Positions 42,312-50,987 of a DNA stretch of 64,000 nt are shown one piece after another. A program made the position numbers and the translations under genes. The notes under the pieces were generated by a model. The model was not told where the DNA came from and did no database searches. It saw nothing but the letters and a program-made list of their open reading frames with translations. This DNA is from Deltaproteobacteria bacterium (lineage in GTDB: Bacteria > Myxococcota_A > UBA9042), in the NCBI GenBank assembly GCA_020632665.1, contig JACKFC010000017.1:46361-110360 (forward strand), read 5' to 3'. How positions within the stretch are numbered: position 1 is the stretch's first letter; every line of letters starts with the position of its first letter.

Positions 42312-43622
42312 ATGAGTGGCAATGTCGCGCCCACCGCGGCGCAGGCCGAGTGGCTGGCCAGCGGCCTCTCGCCGATGGCGGCTTCGTTGCGCGGTTCGTC
42401 GATCCTGGTGATCGCCGCCCGCGTCCGTGAGTTGGTCGCAGGTGGCGCCGAGGTCTGCAACCTCACCATCGGCGACTTCGACCCGCAGGCCTACCCGATC
42501 CCGACCGAGCTGCGGGTCGGGACCAAGCGCGCGTACGACGCCGGTCATACCAACTACCCGCCGGCGAACGGCATCCCGGCGCTGCGTACGGCAGTGGCCA
42601 AGATGTACGAGCGTCGTTTGGGGATCACGGTCGATCCGGCGAACGTCTCGGTGGCCAGCGGCGCCCGTCCGTTGCTCTTCGCGGCCTACAACGCGCTGGT
42701 CGGCGAGGGGGACAAGGTCGTCTACGCCTCGCCGTCGTGGAACAACAACCACTACACCCAGATCGTCGGGGCCAACGCGGTCAAGCTGCCAGTCGGGCCG
42801 GAAGACAACTTCTTCCCGAAGATGGAGGCGTTCGCGCCGCACCTGCGGGACGCCCGGTTGTTCTTCCTCAACAGCCCGCTGAACCCTTCCGGCACGATGA
42901 TCCGCCGCGAGGTGCTGCAGGAGCTCTGCGCCACCATCGTGACGGAGAACGAGCGCCGTCGCGCCGTCGGCGAGAAGCCGCTCTTCCTGCTCTACGACCA
43001 GATCTACTGGATGCTGCGCCTGGGCGACGTCGAGCACGTCGACCCGATCGGCGTCGACCCGCGGATGGCCGATTACGCGATCTACGTCGACGGCATCAGC
43101 AAGGCGTTCGCCGCCACCGGCGTGCGCGTCGGTTGGGGCGTGTCTCCAGCACCCTTGGCCGCGGCGATGAACCGCCTGCTCGGTCATGTCGGGGCCTGGG
43201 CGCCGCATCCCGAGCAGCACGCCACCGCGGCCCTGCTCGACGATGACGAGGCCGTCGACCGCTACCTCGCCTGGATTCGGCGCGAGGCGCGGGATCGGCT
43301 GCAGATCATCTTCGACAAGGTCTCGGCGATGGCCGACGCCGGCTTGCCGGTGCGCGCGCTGGCACCCGAGGGCGCGATCTACCTCTCGGTGCAGATCGAC
43401 GTCCGCGGCTGGAAGGCCGGCGACAAGGTGCTGCAGACCACCGCGGAGATCGGCAACTACCTGCTCGACGAAGCCGGCGTGGCCGTGGTGCCCTTCGACG
43501 CCTTCGGCGCGACCCATGCCCAGGCGTGGTTCCGGCTCAGCGTCGGCGCGGTCGAGCGGGAGGCCTTGGCCCGTGCGCTCGACCGTGTGCAGGCCGCGCT
43601 CGGCCGCCTGCAGCGCCCCTAA
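42312..43622 (+). CDS. PLP-dependent class I/II aminotransferase (aspartate aminotransferase-like)
   Basis: Fold-type I aminotransferase, 436 aa, with CNLTIGDFDPQAYPIP, TNYPPANGIPALRTAVA, FLNSPLNPSGTM, LLYDQIYWMLR, the PLP-binding lysine in DGISKAFAATGVRVGW, and a C-terminal arginine in WFRLSVG. Closest in style to aspartate/aromatic aminotransferases; the amino-acid substrate cannot be fixed by eye. An AGGAGGG site precedes ATG 42312, 22 bp after ahcY. With dapB downstream, a role in aspartate-family metabolism is plausible. Confidence 0.88.
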   Translation: MSGNVAPTAAQAEWLASGLSPMAASLRGSSILVIAARVRELVAGGAEVCNLTIGDFDPQAYPIPTELRVGTKRAYDAGHTNYPPANGIPALRTAVAKMYERRLGITVDPANVSVASGARPLLFAAYNALVGEGDKVVYASPSWNNNHYTQIVGANAVKLPVGPEDNFFPKMEAFAPHLRDARLFFLNSPLNPSGTMIRREVLQELCATIVTENERRRAVGEKPLFLLYDQIYWMLRLGDVEHVDPIGVDPRMADYAIYVDGISKAFAATGVRVGWGVSPAPLAAAMNRLLGHVGAWAPHPEQHATAALLDDDEAVDRYLAWIRREARDRLQIIFDKVSAMADAGLPVRALAPEGAIYLSVQIDVRGWKAGDKVLQTTAEIGNYLLDEAGVAVVPFDAFGATHAQAWFRLSVGAVEREALARALDRVQAALGRLQRP

Positions 43623-43633
43623 GCTCCGCCGCG

Positions 43634-44710
43634 ATGGCCGATCTCGCCTGGATCGGCGCGGGTGAGACCGCGTTCGTCTGCCGGCACGGCCACGAGGCTC
43701 CCCTCGTCGAAGAATTGCATCGCCTCGGCGCCGCTCCGCGCCCGACGCCGCTGCCCGGATTGGTGGCTGCCTCGTCTGCCGCCGCCGACCTCGATCCGGT
43801 CTGGGCACTGCAGACCCTTCCGCGCGTCCGCGTCCTGCGCGGCGCCTCGGTGCGTGCCCTCGCCGAGGCCGCGGCAGAGGGGCTGAGCGAGAGACTCGAC
43901 GCGACCGAGGCGAGCTGGGATTGGCATTGGCTGCTGCCTGCGACCTTGCGTGGCAACCCGCGGCCGCCGATGCAGCGTCGGGCCGGGTTGGTCCAGGCCG
44001 GCGCGGCCGATTGGCTGCAGCGCCGACGCCGACGTCTCGCCCGGCGCCGGGTCGACGGCTCGCCCGTGCAGCCCGCGGAGTATTTGGCGCAACATCTGCT
44101 GCTCGACGCCGAGACGATGCTGCAGAGCGTCGCGCCGTGCCGCCGCCTCGCGGTCGGCAGCAGCTGGCCGAGCCCGCTGCCGGCCGGTCACGCCGCCGTC
44201 CCCGACGATCCCGCCGCGCCGGCGAGCAGCTATCGCAAGCTCGAGGAGGGCTTCGCCTTGCTCGGCCGCTGGCCCGCCGCCGGGGAATTGGCCGTCGACC
44301 TGGGCGCCTCGCCCGGCGGCTGGACCCGTGTGCTGCGGCGCTACGGCGCCCGGGTCATCGCCGTCGACCGCGCCCCGCTGGCCGCCGACCTCGAAGCCGA
44401 TGCGGACGTCGACGCACGCATCGGCGACGCCTTTCGCTTCGAGCCGGACGCACCGCTCGATTGGTTGGTCTCCGATATCGTCGCCTACCCCGAGCGGATC
44501 ATCGAGCTGCTCGGCAGCCTCGGCACGCTCGCGCCGGAGCGGGGCGTGGTGCAGATGAAGTTCCGCGGCGACGTGGATTGGGCGGCCATCGACACCGGGC
44601 TGCAGACGGCGGCAGGGCAGGGCTATGCTGCCCGCGCCCGACACGTCTTCAACGACAAGAACGAAGTGACGATCGCGCTGCGGCGCGCTGGGAAGGAGGC
44701 AATTCGATGA
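43634..44710 (+). CDS. rlmM: 23S rRNA 2'-O-ribose methyltransferase RlmM-like
   Basis: The 358-aa length matches RlmM, which methylates a cytidine of 23S rRNA (C2498 in E. coli). The C-terminal RrmJ-type domain has the catalytic K-D-K-E set in KLEEGFALLG, the SAM motif VDLGASPGGWTRVL, SDIVAYPE, QMKFRGD and NDKNEVTIALRR. The N-terminal half is the divergent RNA-binding region. ATG 43634 is preferred over upstream starts that overlap the aminotransferase gene. The stop overlaps the dapB start by 4 nt (ATGA). Confidence 0.8.
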   Translation: MADLAWIGAGETAFVCRHGHEAPLVEELHRLGAAPRPTPLPGLVAASSAAADLDPVWALQTLPRVRVLRGASVRALAEAAAEGLSERLDATEASWDWHWLLPATLRGNPRPPMQRRAGLVQAGAADWLQRRRRRLARRRVDGSPVQPAEYLAQHLLLDAETMLQSVAPCRRLAVGSSWPSPLPAGHAAVPDDPAAPASSYRKLEEGFALLGRWPAAGELAVDLGASPGGWTRVLRRYGARVIAVDRAPLAADLEADADVDARIGDAFRFEPDAPLDWLVSDIVAYPERIIELLGSLGTLAPERGVVQMKFRGDVDWAAIDTGLQTAAGQGYAARARHVFNDKNEVTIALRRAGKEAIR

Positions 44711-45486
44711 CGGACGGAGAGCGCATCCGCGTGGCGGTGGTCGGCCCGACGGGCCGGATGGGACGCCAGGTCCTCGAGATCTGCGAGCAACAGCCGGGCC
44801 TGGAGGTCGTCGGCCGGGTCGGCAAGCCCGACGAAGCCGGCGCCGTGCCGATCTCGAGCCTCGAAGGCGCCGCGGTCGACGTGCTGATCGACTTCTCGCA
44901 CCGTGAGGCGGTCGCGGCCCACGCGGCGTTCTGTGCGACGCACCGGGTCGCCTGGGTCCTCGGCACGACCGGCCTCGACGCAGACGACGAGGCGGCCGTC
45001 GCCGCCGCCGCCGGTGAGACGCTGGTCTTCCGCGCCTCCAACTTCTCGGTCGGCGTGGCGCTGCTCGTCGACCTCGTCGCCCGCGCGGCCCGGATTCTCG
45101 GCGAGGACGCCGATATCGAGGTCGTCGAGAGCCACCATCACCACAAGGTCGACGCGCCCTCGGGCACGGCGCTCACGCTCGCCCGAGCGGCGGCCTCGGC
45201 GCGTGGCCAAATCCTCGAGGACGTCGTGCAGCACGGCCGCTCCGGCATCTGCGGCGCCCGGCCGCGCGGCGAGATCGGCATGCACGCGCTGCGCCTCGGC
45301 GATATCGTCGGCCACCACGAGGTGCACTTCGGCTGGCAGGCCGAGGGGCTGGTGCTCACCCACGACGCCCGCGATCGCGCCGTCTTCGCCCGCGGCGCGG
45401 TCCGTGCGGCGCGCTGGACGCATGCGCGTCGGGCCGCCGGGCAGCGCGGTGTGGTGGGCATGGCCGAGCTGCTCGCCGACGCGTAG
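44707..45486 (+). CDS. dapB: 4-hydroxy-tetrahydrodipicolinate reductase DapB
   Basis: NAD(P)H-dependent step of lysine and diaminopimelate synthesis. The 259-aa protein has VAVVGPTGRMGRQVLE (nucleotide binding), VLGTTGLD, SNFSVGVALLVDLV, the signature ESHHHHKVDAPSGTAL, GICGARPRGEIGMHALRLGDIVG and a C-terminal GVVGMAELL. A GGAGG site overlaps the end of rlmM. DAP supply matters for peptidoglycan, in keeping with the envelope genes around. Confidence 0.95.
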   Translation: MTDGERIRVAVVGPTGRMGRQVLEICEQQPGLEVVGRVGKPDEAGAVPISSLEGAAVDVLIDFSHREAVAAHAAFCATHRVAWVLGTTGLDADDEAAVAAAAGETLVFRASNFSVGVALLVDLVARAARILGEDADIEVVESHHHHKVDAPSGTALTLARAAASARGQILEDVVQHGRSGICGARPRGEIGMHALRLGDIVGHHEVHFGWQAEGLVLTHDARDRAVFARGAVRAARWTHARRAAGQRGVVGMAELLADA

Positions 45487-45538
45487 CCGCGGCACTGCAA
45501 GGGTGGTAGCGTAGGGCGAACCCTGCACGGAGGAGAGC

Positions 45539-45937
45539 ATGGACGTCGCATCGCTGGCACGGATGGTGGCGGGCCGACACGGCTGGCCGATGACCCAAGG
45601 ACACGACGGGGGCGTGCGGATGGAGATCCGCACCGAGGCCGCGCGGACGCAAGTCGTCCAGCTGCATCCGGGACAGGACCCCGATGGACGGCCGATCGTC
45701 TGGGTCTGGAGCGTGATCTGCGAGACCAGCGGCGTCGGCGACCCGTGGTACCTGCTGCGGCTCAACGCGACGCTGACCGCCGGCGCGGTCGCGGTGCGCG
45801 ACCCCAACGTGATCCTGGTCGACACCCTGGCGCTGCAGGGGCTGCAACCGGTGGAGCTCGAGCGCGTCATCAGCTGGGTGGCCCGGCACGCGGACAGCCT
45901 CGAGAAGCAGGTCCACGGCGCCTTCGACCGCAACTGA
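45539..45937 (+). CDS. Small protein of unknown function (YbjN/secretion-chaperone-like fold possible)
   Basis: The 132-aa soluble protein begins MDVASLARMVAGRHGWP and alternates strands and helices (RMEIRTEAARTQVVQLHPG, VWVWSVICETSG, YLLRLNATLTAGAVAVRD, NVILVDTLALQGLQP) with a final helix (VISWVARHADSLEKQV). This pattern resembles YbjN or type-III-chaperone-like folds, but residue-level evidence is weak. A TAGCGT -10 candidate lies at 45507-45512 and GGAGGAG before ATG 45539. Confidence 0.65.
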   Translation: MDVASLARMVAGRHGWPMTQGHDGGVRMEIRTEAARTQVVQLHPGQDPDGRPIVWVWSVICETSGVGDPWYLLRLNATLTAGAVAVRDPNVILVDTLALQGLQPVELERVISWVARHADSLEKQVHGAFDRN

Positions 45938-45952
45938 GAAGAGGAAGACGGC

Positions 45953-46651
45953 ATGAACGACGTGAAACGCTTCCACGCCCTACGCGGCAAAGCACTCGCC
46001 TTCGGCTTGGTCGGCGCGATGGCGCTCGGCGCTGCCGGCTGCGGCACGACCGCCGAGGCGCAGATGAGCCGCTTCAAGGACAACAAGGTCAAGGTCGAGG
46101 CGCTGGTCGCCAAGCGCCCGGACCTGAAGGATTCCATCGCCAAGCAGTCGGCGGACTTCCAGCGCGAATACGACGAGATCCTCGCCGCCGGCGGCGATCC
46201 GAAAGAGCAGCTGATCCAGCTCAACCGGCGGATGCGGACCTACCTCGAGACCGTCGATCCGAGCCAGAAGCTGCGCGCGACGGCGTCGTCCAAGCTCAAC
46301 CGGGCCAACAACGCGCCACCGCCGGGGACGGCCGCGCCGCGTCCGGGTGCGCCGATGAACGCGGGCATGGCGCCCGGTGGCAAGCTCGGTGGTGCGCAGC
46401 CCGGGGCCCCGGGGACCGCGCCCGGCGCGATCGCGCCGCCGCCGCCCGGTGCGGCGCCGACCGGCAAGTTGGGCGGCGCTCCCGCCGTGGCACCCGGCGC
46501 GGTGCCGCCCCCGCCGCCAGGCGCGATCCCGCCGCCTCCGCCTGGTGCGGCGCCGACCGGCAAGTTGGGTGGCGCCCCCGGCACTGCGCCTGGCGCGATG
46601 CCGGCCGGCGGTGGCGTGGCCCCGACCGGCAAGCTCGGCGGCACGCCGTAG
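45953..46651 (+). CDS. Lipoprotein with Pro/Gly-rich tail carrying PTGKLGG repeats
   Basis: The 232-aa predicted lipoprotein has a lipobox MALGAAGC. A helical domain (about 32-115) ends near ASSKLNRAN. The remaining ~110 residues are low-complexity Ala/Pro/Gly in which xxGKLGGx occurs four times, three of them as PTGKLGG, separated by proline runs such as GAIPPPPPGA. The tail could span the periplasm or bind another protein through the repeated peptide. No family is recognised. It starts 15 bp after the unknown 132-aa gene. Confidence 0.75.
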   Translation: MNDVKRFHALRGKALAFGLVGAMALGAAGCGTTAEAQMSRFKDNKVKVEALVAKRPDLKDSIAKQSADFQREYDEILAAGGDPKEQLIQLNRRMRTYLETVDPSQKLRATASSKLNRANNAPPPGTAAPRPGAPMNAGMAPGGKLGGAQPGAPGTAPGAIAPPPPGAAPTGKLGGAPAVAPGAVPPPPPGAIPPPPPGAAPTGKLGGAPGTAPGAMPAGGGVAPTGKLGGTP

Positions 46652-46737
46652 GATTCTGATTCGCGACGGCCATGGCCGGGGCGGTTCGAAGTACCGGTTG
46701 GAAACGTCTTGTCACCCGGATTCGGGTTGCATTCGGC

Positions 46738-49700
46738 TTAGGGCGTGAACGTATAGATGACGATCTCGCGCTTGCCGGATCCGTTTTGCCCCTCGGCGAC
46801 GAGGCTCCAACTGTCCCCTAGCCAAACCGCTTGAGCGGCACCTCTCCAGGCAAGACCGGGCCGCGGGTCGCCGGATTCCATGAGGTCGGTTGACCACGAG
46901 CTCGGTGTCAGCAGGTCCGCTGGCTTGACGGCTCCGTCGGCACTCACAGTGAAATACGAGTGCACGCCAGGGTAGTGCAGGGTGCCCGTATTCATCGTTA
47001 CGAGCGCTGCACCACCCTTTCCGGCCACGACGCGGGCTCCGAGGATACCTGACGAGCAGCTCCCCGGGGTCTTGCTGCCTTGCGTGAACACCTGCTTCGC
47101 CGTCCAGGTGCCCCCGGGCTTGCCGCGGGCCAGCCAGAGGCTGTCGCTCGACGCTCCTCGGGTCACGATCGCGACGACCGCTTCGCCCTTGTCCGCGTCC
47201 CAGGCGGCATCCAGGGTACAGACCGCCGTCGCGCCGCCGAGAACCGTCGCGCCGGCACCGCTGCTCCCGGAGGCGAGCCAGGATGCCGGAGTGTCGTCGG
47301 TGCCCTTCGCATCCAGCGGGAGGGCCCACAACTCCCGAGTGTACGATCCGGATTTGTTCTTTTCACCCAACGCGAGGACCCAGAACCGCGCCTTGTTGGC
47401 GTCTTCCGCGCCCATGTCGATCACGACCGGGTGGACGGTCGAAAAGGCTCCGAGGAGCGTGCTGCCGTTGATTGACGGCGAGCCAACGACCCCACCGAAT
47501 GCCAGGACGTTGCTCGCCGGCGTCACGAGGTCATCCACCTTCGGTCGCGCGAAGATGGCGCCCCGCTTGCTCGGATCCGTCGACGCTCCGCCAAGGACCG
47601 CGAAGCCGGGCGTCATGAACGCCGGCTTGTCGCCACCATCGAGCGGGCAGGTGGTGCCAGCGACGGCGCTCCAGGAACCTCCGGAGGTCACGGCCCCACC
47701 GTCGAGCCGCGCCAGCCGGGCGATGCCGCCCCGGCCGAAGTTGTCGAGGCAGATCGGCGAGCCGCCCACGCCGGCTTCGAGCCAGGTCAGCCACGCCTGC
47801 GAGCTGGACTCGGGATCGACGGCGACCGCCGGGAACGCCGCCGCGGCTCCGGCGCCGACGACGTGGTTGGCGAAGGTGATGACCGCCGGCTTCGGCTTGG
47901 TGTCGCCGGGCTTGGCCGCGATGGCCGGGTCGAGCACGACCGCGCGCAGCTTGCTCGGCTGGTTGATCGCCCACGTCGGGTCGCCGAACTTCTCCGGATC
48001 CCCTCCGAGCGAGGGCTTGACGACGGTCGCCGCCGCCTGGCTCTGGTAGACCACCCACAACCGGTGGCGTCCCGTCTTGGCGTCGAGGACGTGCCGAATC
48101 GCGACCGGGTTGGTCGGCGCCGGGTCGTCCGCGCTCTCGCTGACCAGCACCACGGGCTTCGGCGTCAGGCAGGCCTTGGCGGTGCCGTCGCAGCTGTGGC
48201 CGTAGGGGCAATCGTCGACGAAGGCGCAGCCGGTCTTGCTGTCGGCCCAGGCGGTGCCGGGGTCGCAGGCGTCGACGGTGCAGGGCAGCCCGTCGTCGCA
48301 GGCTCCGGCGATGATCTCGTGCTTGCAGGCGCCCGCGGCGGAGCAGGTGTCCTTGGTGCAGCTCGCGCCGTCGTCGACGCAGCTCGAACCGGCCGCGGCG
48401 AGGGTCCAGGCGCTCTGCGACGCGCTCGGCGTGCAGCTCTGGCAGCCCGCTTGCTGCATGGTGCCCTCGTCGACGCAGGCGCCGTCGATGACGCAGCTCT
48501 TGCTGCCGATCGTGAGCTTGCAGCTACCGCCGGCGCATTGCTCGGTCGTGCAGGCGAGGCCGTCGGTGGTGCAGTCGGCGCTGTTGTTGACGAAGGCGCA
48601 GCCGGTCTTGGCCTCACCAGTGGCGCCGGCGCAGGTGTCGCCGGTGCAGACGTTGCCGTCGTCGCAGGCCGAGTCCACGGCCTTGTGGACGCAGCCGGTG
48701 TCGACGGCACCGGCCTTGGGGTCGCAGCTGTCGATGGTGCAGGAGAGGTCGTCGTCGCAGGCGGCGTCGCTCGGGACCTGCTTTTTGTCGCAGGCGCCAG
48801 CGCCGTCGCAATGCTCGGTGGTGCAGGAGAGGCCGTCGTCGCCCTCGCAGGTCGCGCTGGTCGGCAGCGGCACCGTCTTGCAGCCCTTGACCGCCTCGGC
48901 GTCGCAGCTGCCCTTGACGCAGGGGCCGTCCTTGTCCTTGCAGGCGGCGTCGTCGGCAGTCGCGACGCAGGCGCCCTTGCCGTCGCAGGCGTCGACCGTG
49001 CAGGCGATATCGTCGGCCTTGCAGGGCTCGCCGGCGGCGATCGGGGTCCACTTGTCCTGAACGATGGTGGCGGCGCAGCGCTGGCAGGGCGCATTCGGGT
49101 CGGCATCGCCGTCGGCGATGCAGGTCCCGCTGCCGCCGTCGCCGGCGATGAAGCAGAAGCCGGCGCTGATCCCCTCGATGACGCACGAGCCCGCCTTGCA
49201 CGCGCCCGGGCGGCAGGTCGCGCCGTCTTCGCTGCACGTCGTGCCGTCGGCCTTATCCGACCAGGCTTCCTTCGCCGAGATCGGATCGCAAACCTTGCAG
49301 CCCGCGCTGCCGTCCGCTGCGTCGCCGGTTTTGCGGCATTTTCCGTCGATCACGCAGAAGCCGGTGGCGATGCCGGCAGGCTGGCAGGTGCCGCTGCCGT
49401 TGCAGGCGCCCTGGGTGCAGGATAGGCCGTCGGCGTCGTCGCAGCCCGCACCGTTCGGCTTGTCCGTCCATTTGCGCGGGTCGATGCTCGGGATGCAGGC
49501 CTGGCAGCCGTTGCTCGGGTTGTTGGCGTCCGCGGCGACGCAGCTCTTGCTGCCGTTGTCGTCGATCAGGCAGGTATCGGCCGTCAGGTTCGCGGCGACC
49601 GTGCACTCGCCCTCGGCGTCGCACGCGCCGAGGGTGCAGGCGATGCCGTCGCCGTCCTCACACGCGCTGCCGGCGGCCTTGGCGACCATCACGCAGACGC

Positions 49701-49968
49701 TCTCCTCACACGCGGCAGCCCGACAGGCGCCGGCCTCGGTCGGGGTCCAGCTGCCGTCACCGAGCGCCGCCTCGCAATCGGCGACCGCCGTGCAGACGAA
49801 CGCGCCCGCAGCCAAGCAGCGGCCGAGCTTGCATTGCTGGCCGTTGTTGCACTCGGAGTCGGCGGAGCAGGAGAGGGTCGGATCCGGCACGGTCCCGCAG
49901 CCAGCGGAGCCGAGCCACAATCCGATCAGGGTTGCGAGCCGGAGCGTGTTCGGGTTTCGAGTATTCAC
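46738..49968 (-). CDS. Large Cys-rich lipoprotein with C-terminal beta-propeller-like domain
   Basis: A GGAGGCGCC leader precedes GTG 49968. The 1076-aa predicted lipoprotein has lipobox LWLGSAGC. Residues about 30-600 hold many disulfide-rich repeats of two kinds, CxxDxxxCTxxxCDxxxxC and FC(I/V)IDGxC…GCQxC, related in style to the repeats of the genes at 665 and 4638. Residues about 610-1076 have few cysteines and contain repeated beta-rich stretches around HRLWVVYQSQ, AWLTWLEAG, FWVLALGE, EAVVAIVTRG and SWSLVAEGQ, suggesting a beta-propeller. Likely a cell-surface binding or adhesion protein. Confidence 0.82.
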   Translation of the reverse strand: MNTRNPNTLRLATLIGLWLGSAGCGTVPDPTLSCSADSECNNGQQCKLGRCLAAGAFVCTAVADCEAALGDGSWTPTEAGACRAAACEESVCVMVAKAAGSACEDGDGIACTLGACDAEGECTVAANLTADTCLIDDNGSKSCVAADANNPSNGCQACIPSIDPRKWTDKPNGAGCDDADGLSCTQGACNGSGTCQPAGIATGFCVIDGKCRKTGDAADGSAGCKVCDPISAKEAWSDKADGTTCSEDGATCRPGACKAGSCVIEGISAGFCFIAGDGGSGTCIADGDADPNAPCQRCAATIVQDKWTPIAAGEPCKADDIACTVDACDGKGACVATADDAACKDKDGPCVKGSCDAEAVKGCKTVPLPTSATCEGDDGLSCTTEHCDGAGACDKKQVPSDAACDDDLSCTIDSCDPKAGAVDTGCVHKAVDSACDDGNVCTGDTCAGATGEAKTGCAFVNNSADCTTDGLACTTEQCAGGSCKLTIGSKSCVIDGACVDEGTMQQAGCQSCTPSASQSAWTLAAAGSSCVDDGASCTKDTCSAAGACKHEIIAGACDDGLPCTVDACDPGTAWADSKTGCAFVDDCPYGHSCDGTAKACLTPKPVVLVSESADDPAPTNPVAIRHVLDAKTGRHRLWVVYQSQAAATVVKPSLGGDPEKFGDPTWAINQPSKLRAVVLDPAIAAKPGDTKPKPAVITFANHVVGAGAAAAFPAVAVDPESSSQAWLTWLEAGVGGSPICLDNFGRGGIARLARLDGGAVTSGGSWSAVAGTTCPLDGGDKPAFMTPGFAVLGGASTDPSKRGAIFARPKVDDLVTPASNVLAFGGVVGSPSINGSTLLGAFSTVHPVVIDMGAEDANKARFWVLALGEKNKSGSYTRELWALPLDAKGTDDTPASWLASGSSGAGATVLGGATAVCTLDAAWDADKGEAVVAIVTRGASSDSLWLARGKPGGTWTAKQVFTQGSKTPGSCSSGILGARVVAGKGGAALVTMNTGTLHYPGVHSYFTVSADGAVKPADLLTPSSWSTDLMESGDPRPGLAWRGAAQAVWLGDSWSLVAEGQNGSGKREIVIYTFTP

Positions 49969-50029
49969 GGCGCCTCCTCAGAACAGAGGGAGGCTAGCAT
50001 CCCCCGGTCGGGCTGCCAGATTTGCGCGC

Positions 50030-50959
50030 TCAGCTGCCGCGACGGCGCCGACGGCGGCGACGGCGGCGTCCACCACCGGACTTGCCGCCGGATTTGCCGC
50101 CCGATTCGAGGCTGATCACCAGCTTGAACGAGGCGTCTTTGGCCATGCCGTTGCGCGCCTGCGCCAGTAGATCGGCGCCCGCGGCGAGCAGGGCCTCGGC
50201 CAGCGTGTCGGCGCGGCCGCTGCGCTCGACCTTGGCCGAGAAGCCGGCGGGGCCGTCGTCATCGCCATCGTCGTCGTCGTCCCCGTCGTCGTCCTCGCTG
50301 TCGTCGTCGTCGTCGGCGTCGTCGTCACCCTCGTCGCTGCCGTCGTCGTCATCGTCGGCCGCTTCGACGCCGTCGGCATCCTCGTCGTCGGTGGCGCCCG
50401 AGGTCGCGACCGGGGCGAGCGTCAGGGCGGCGATCGCCGCGGCTTCGGCCGCTTCGATCTCTTCCAGCGACGGCTGGTCCTTGCGGCGCGCGAAGATGCG
50501 CGAGAACGACGGCGGCGGCAGGCCGACCGTCTCGCAGACGCGCGACCAGAGCCGTTGCAGCGTGCGGTCGCGCAGCTCGTGCAGCGCGTCACCGATCGAG
50601 CCGTCCGGCGCCATCGCCTTCTCGAGCGCGGCGGCGGCGCCCTGCAAAGCCTCGACGGTCACCCGGTCGACGCCGGCGAGCTCGGCGTCGCGCTGGGCGG
50701 TCTTGAAGCGCTGGTGGCAATCGGCGACGTCGCGCCGGGCCAGCGAGTAGCCGGCGGTCAGCACGCGCGCGAAGGCCCGTAGATAGGGGTTCTGGTGGTG
50801 GTTGTAGCGGCCGAGATCCTCGGCGAGGGCCGAGGCGCCGGGCGCCGGCGTGGTCGGCAGGCCGGCGAGGGCGTCCTCGAGGAAGCGCTGCTCGCCTTCG
50901 GGTAGTGCGGACTTGGACTTGGCGGAGGAAGAATTCCCCCGGGAATTGCGGCTCATCAT
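50030..50959 (-). CDS. Unknown protein with long acidic tract and poly-Arg C-terminus
   Basis: The 309-aa product begins with two ATG codons behind AAGGAG. Residues about 15-185 are a helical domain with LSYNHHQNP-like and ALHELRDRTLQRLWSRVCETVG segments and no recognised family. Residues about 190-237 are almost only Asp, Glu and Gly, encoded by a GAC/GAT run (50253-50356 on the plus strand as GTC/ATC). A short helical stretch follows, and the last ~22 residues are GGKSGG repeats then ten consecutive Arg and GS. Such charge-segregated ends suggest nucleic-acid binding or self-association. It may share the M3 peptidase transcript. Confidence 0.7.
   Translation of the reverse strand: MMSRNSRGNSSSAKSKSALPEGEQRFLEDALAGLPTTPAPGASALAEDLGRYNHHQNPYLRAFARVLTAGYSLARRDVADCHQRFKTAQRDAELAGVDRVTVEALQGAAAALEKAMAPDGSIGDALHELRDRTLQRLWSRVCETVGLPPPSFSRIFARRKDQPSLEEIEAAEAAAIAALTLAPVATSGATDDEDADGVEAADDDDDGSDEGDDDADDDDDSEDDDGDDDDDGDDDGPAGFSAKVERSGRADTLAEALLAAGADLLAQARNGMAKDASFKLVISLESGGKSGGKSGGGRRRRRRRRRRGS
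50253..50356 (+). repeat. Imperfect GTC trinucleotide repeat (Asp codons on the minus strand)
   Basis: About 100 bp of mostly GTC triplets, interrupted by ATC, GCC and TCG-shifted units, encodes the acidic tract of the gene above. Such tracts can change length by slippage in multiples of three without breaking the frame. Confidence 0.7.
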
Positions 50960-50987
50960 CGGGCTCCTTGGTGTGGCGGTCGGGCGA

